From Akkermansiaceae bacterium UBA4145 (GTDB lineage Bacteria; Verrucomicrobiota; Verrucomicrobiia; Verrucomicrobiales; Akkermansiaceae): 7,230 nucleotides of DNA. How positions within the stretch are numbered: position 1 is the first letter of the stretch; each line of letters opens with the position of its first letter. The position numbers were made by a program, and so were the translations under genes. The notes under the pieces are model-generated. The model had not been told where the DNA came from and searched no databases. It was given only the letters and a program-made list of their open reading frames with translations. Below, piece by piece: positions 5,752-7,230 of the stretch. Location of the stretch: NCBI GenBank assembly GCA_002380675.1, contig DFWB01000204.1:1-7230 (forward strand), read 5' to 3'.

Positions 5752-7020
5752 ATGAAGAACATCCTCCTCACCTCCGCCCTTGGATTAGCAACGGGTGGTC
5801 TGCTTTCCGCTCAGGGCCTCTATAATATCATGCCCTTCGATGACGAACCTACCGACTCTTTGCCGCTGCACTGGACTGCCGGTGCGAGCTTAGGTTGGGA
5901 TTCCAACGCTTCTCCGTTGTTTTCCGACTGCGATGGAGTTGGAAGTCAAGACGTGGGCTACATCTCCGCTTTCGCGCAGGCCAACTTCGTCAGTAAGACT
6001 CCGCAGACCACAATCGACATTTGGGGAAGGGCTGGAGCCACTTACTATCTGGACAAGATCACCCGGAGTAACGGATTTGCTCCCGGAGTGGGTGTCAGTG
6101 AGGACTATTTCCCTCAGTTCCGTGCGGGTGCGAATTTCGTGCACAGAGTTAACGAGAACCTGCGTCTGCGGAGCCGTAATCATCTCACCTACGAGCAGGA
6201 GCCTGATTATGACTTTGGGATCGCTTCCGATCGCCGCCAAGGCAGCTACCTGCGCTACAGTTCCGACAACAGCGTGGGATACCGCTGGACTGAGCGCCTC
6301 GGCACGAACACAGGTTATCGCTTCAGCGGTGTGACCTTTGACGAGGTGGATGGGAACGATTACGTCAGGCATCTTTTCTACAACCAGTTCCGTTATCGGA
6401 CGAGTTCCACCACAGTTTGGACTGCGGCCTACCGTTACCAGTCACAGGAGAACGACGATTCGGCAGACTCAAATTCTCACTACTTCCTTGTTGGGGCGGA
6501 AACTGAGCTCAGCCCCACCACGGTGGCCGTTATTCGGGCGGGTGCCCAGATTCAGGAGGTCGATAGTGGCGCCAGTAACTCCTCACCTTACCTGGAGGCG
6601 ACTGTCCGTTCATCTCTCTCGGAATCCACTCAGATCCGCGCATTCGCCCGCTACGGTTTGGAAGATCGCAACAGGCTGATTTCGACTCATGATTGTGATG
6701 AGCCTTTCGAACTCGGTAGATATGAGGAGCGGCAAACGTTCCGCCTTGGTTTGCAAGGTTCCTACGTCGCATCTCCCAAGCTCACATACTTCAGCGGTCT
6801 GAACGTTATCATGCTTGGCTATGATGGAAAAATCGGTGGCGGAACCGCTCCAGATAGCTTGGATGACAGAGTCCTGAACTTCAACGTCGGTGCGAGTTAT
6901 GAAGTTTCTGATAATCTTTTCGTAACCGGATCCTACAACTATACGAAGTCCTCTTCGGATGCGGACATACGGGACTACGATCGTAGCCGTGTTCAAGTGG
7001 GACTTCAGTCCTCCTTCTGA
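5752..7020 (+). CDS. outer membrane beta-barrel protein, BBP2-like
   Basis: This 422-residue protein has a signal peptide (MKNILL, a Gly/Leu-rich core, then LLSA with cleavage before Gln21). The rest consists of repeated amphipathic strands with alternating aromatic and polar residues, for example LRLRSRNHLTYEQ, FYNQFRYRTSSTTVWTAAYR and LFVTGSYNYTKSSS. It ends in VQVGLQSSF, and the terminal Phe is the usual signal for insertion by the BAM complex. LGWDSNASPLF near the mature N-terminus and YDRSRVQVGL at the end resemble the BBP2 beta-barrel family (PF10082), members of which occur in exopolysaccharide export loci. Two cysteines, Cys60 and Cys315, each sit in an Asp-rich loop-like stretch and could form a surface disulfide. 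A strong terminator follows. The barrel class is secure; the transported substrate and the PF10082 assignment are inferred. Confidence 0.88.
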   Translation: MKNILLTSALGLATGGLLSAQGLYNIMPFDDEPTDSLPLHWTAGASLGWDSNASPLFSDCDGVGSQDVGYISAFAQANFVSKTPQTTIDIWGRAGATYYLDKITRSNGFAPGVGVSEDYFPQFRAGANFVHRVNENLRLRSRNHLTYEQEPDYDFGIASDRRQGSYLRYSSDNSVGYRWTERLGTNTGYRFSGVTFDEVDGNDYVRHLFYNQFRYRTSSTTVWTAAYRYQSQENDDSADSNSHYFLVGAETELSPTTVAVIRAGAQIQEVDSGASNSSPYLEATVRSSLSESTQIRAFARYGLEDRNRLISTHDCDEPFELGRYEERQTFRLGLQGSYVASPKLTYFSGLNVIMLGYDGKIGGGTAPDSLDDRVLNFNVGASYEVSDNLFVTGSYNYTKSSSDADIRDYDRSRVQVGLQSSF

Positions 7021-7054
7021 AGATTGGGCTACAAAACTCCCTTCAAAATAGCAG

Positions 7055-7087
7055 CCCTCGCAATGCCTTTTTCATTGCGGGGGTTTT
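7055..7087 (+). terminator. Rho-independent terminator after the beta-barrel gene
   Basis: CCCTCGCAATG (7055-7065) pairs with CATTGCGGGGG (7073-7083) over 11 base pairs, including one G-U pair, around the 7-base loop CCTTTTT. It is followed directly by TTTT (7084-7087). It begins 34 bases after the beta-barrel stop codon and separates that gene from the one starting at 7159. Confidence 0.85.
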
Positions 7088-7158
7088 CTGCCTACTGGAT
7101 TTCCTCCACTTCTGGCCTTACAGTCAGAACACCACAGGTTTCTTGAAACTCTAAAGAC

Positions 7159-7230
7159 ATGCGAAACGGCCCCGAACGCCAAACAAATGCCAGCGAAGCC
7201 GCACTTCACGCGGTTGATTACTGGCAGGTC
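7159..7230 (+). CDS. start of a gene, possibly Wzz/Wzc-type copolymerase
   Basis: An ATG at 7159 opens a frame that runs without a stop to the right edge, giving 24 residues: a polar start (MRNGPERQTNASEA) and then ALHAVDYWQV. The DYWQV segment resembles the short cytoplasmic stretch just before the first membrane helix in Wzz/Wzc-type polysaccharide copolymerases and BY-kinases, where an aromatic D-Y-W or D-L-x motif followed by basic residues is common. The similarity is from memory and very short, so the function is tentative. The position after a BBP2-like barrel agrees with it. The gene begins 71 bases after a terminator and so probably has its own promoter, but I see no convincing one. 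Upstream AAAG is at best a weak ribosome-binding site. Confidence 0.5.
   Translation, partial: MRNGPERQTNASEAALHAVDYWQV

Overview
The window looks like a chromosomal segment of a Gram-negative bacterium, most likely of the Planctomycetes-Verrucomicrobia-Chlamydiae group and probably a marine Verrucomicrobiota (Opitutae-like). This placement is an inference from a DUF1501 C-terminus, a fused LpxC-FabZ enzyme, a lipoprotein and an outer-membrane beta-barrel. No ribosomal RNA or other definitive marker is present.

Layout, left to right. (1) Bases 2-166 hold the C-terminal end of a DUF1501 protein on the + strand. (2) A minus-strand pair follows: a bifunctional lpxC-fabZ fusion (2320 down to 992), which makes lipid A and its hydroxyacyl/fatty-acyl precursors, and an overlapping gene for an unknown lipoprotein (999 down to 214). 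(3) Transcribed divergently from lpxC-fabZ is a compact + strand run of three housekeeping genes with 26 and 38 base gaps: an RluA-type RNA pseudouridine synthase, a Nif3/DUF34 dinuclear-metal protein, and a 3-methyladenine DNA glycosylase (AAG/Mpg). (4) Two glycine tRNA genes lie back to back: tRNA-Gly(CCC) on the minus strand and tRNA-Gly(TCC) on the plus strand. Both encode the terminal CCA, and each has a candidate sigma70-like promoter in the 164 bases between them. A perfect 10-bp hairpin lies between the glycosylase and tRNA-Gly(CCC). (5) Only 33 bases after tRNA-Gly(TCC) begins an unrecognised secreted protein of 183 residues. It is followed by a 422-residue outer-membrane beta-barrel protein and a strong Rho-independent terminator. 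The first 24 codons of another gene then run off the right edge.

The right-hand part is the least ordinary. A beta-barrel of apparent BBP2 type, followed by a gene whose N-terminus resembles the cytoplasmic start of a Wzz/Wzc-type polysaccharide copolymerase, suggests the left edge of an exopolysaccharide export locus. The small secreted protein would be an uncharacterised neighbour of it and may be co-transcribed with the tRNA. The rest of the window is ordinary core-genome content. I found no CRISPR array, insertion sequence, integrase or phage gene.
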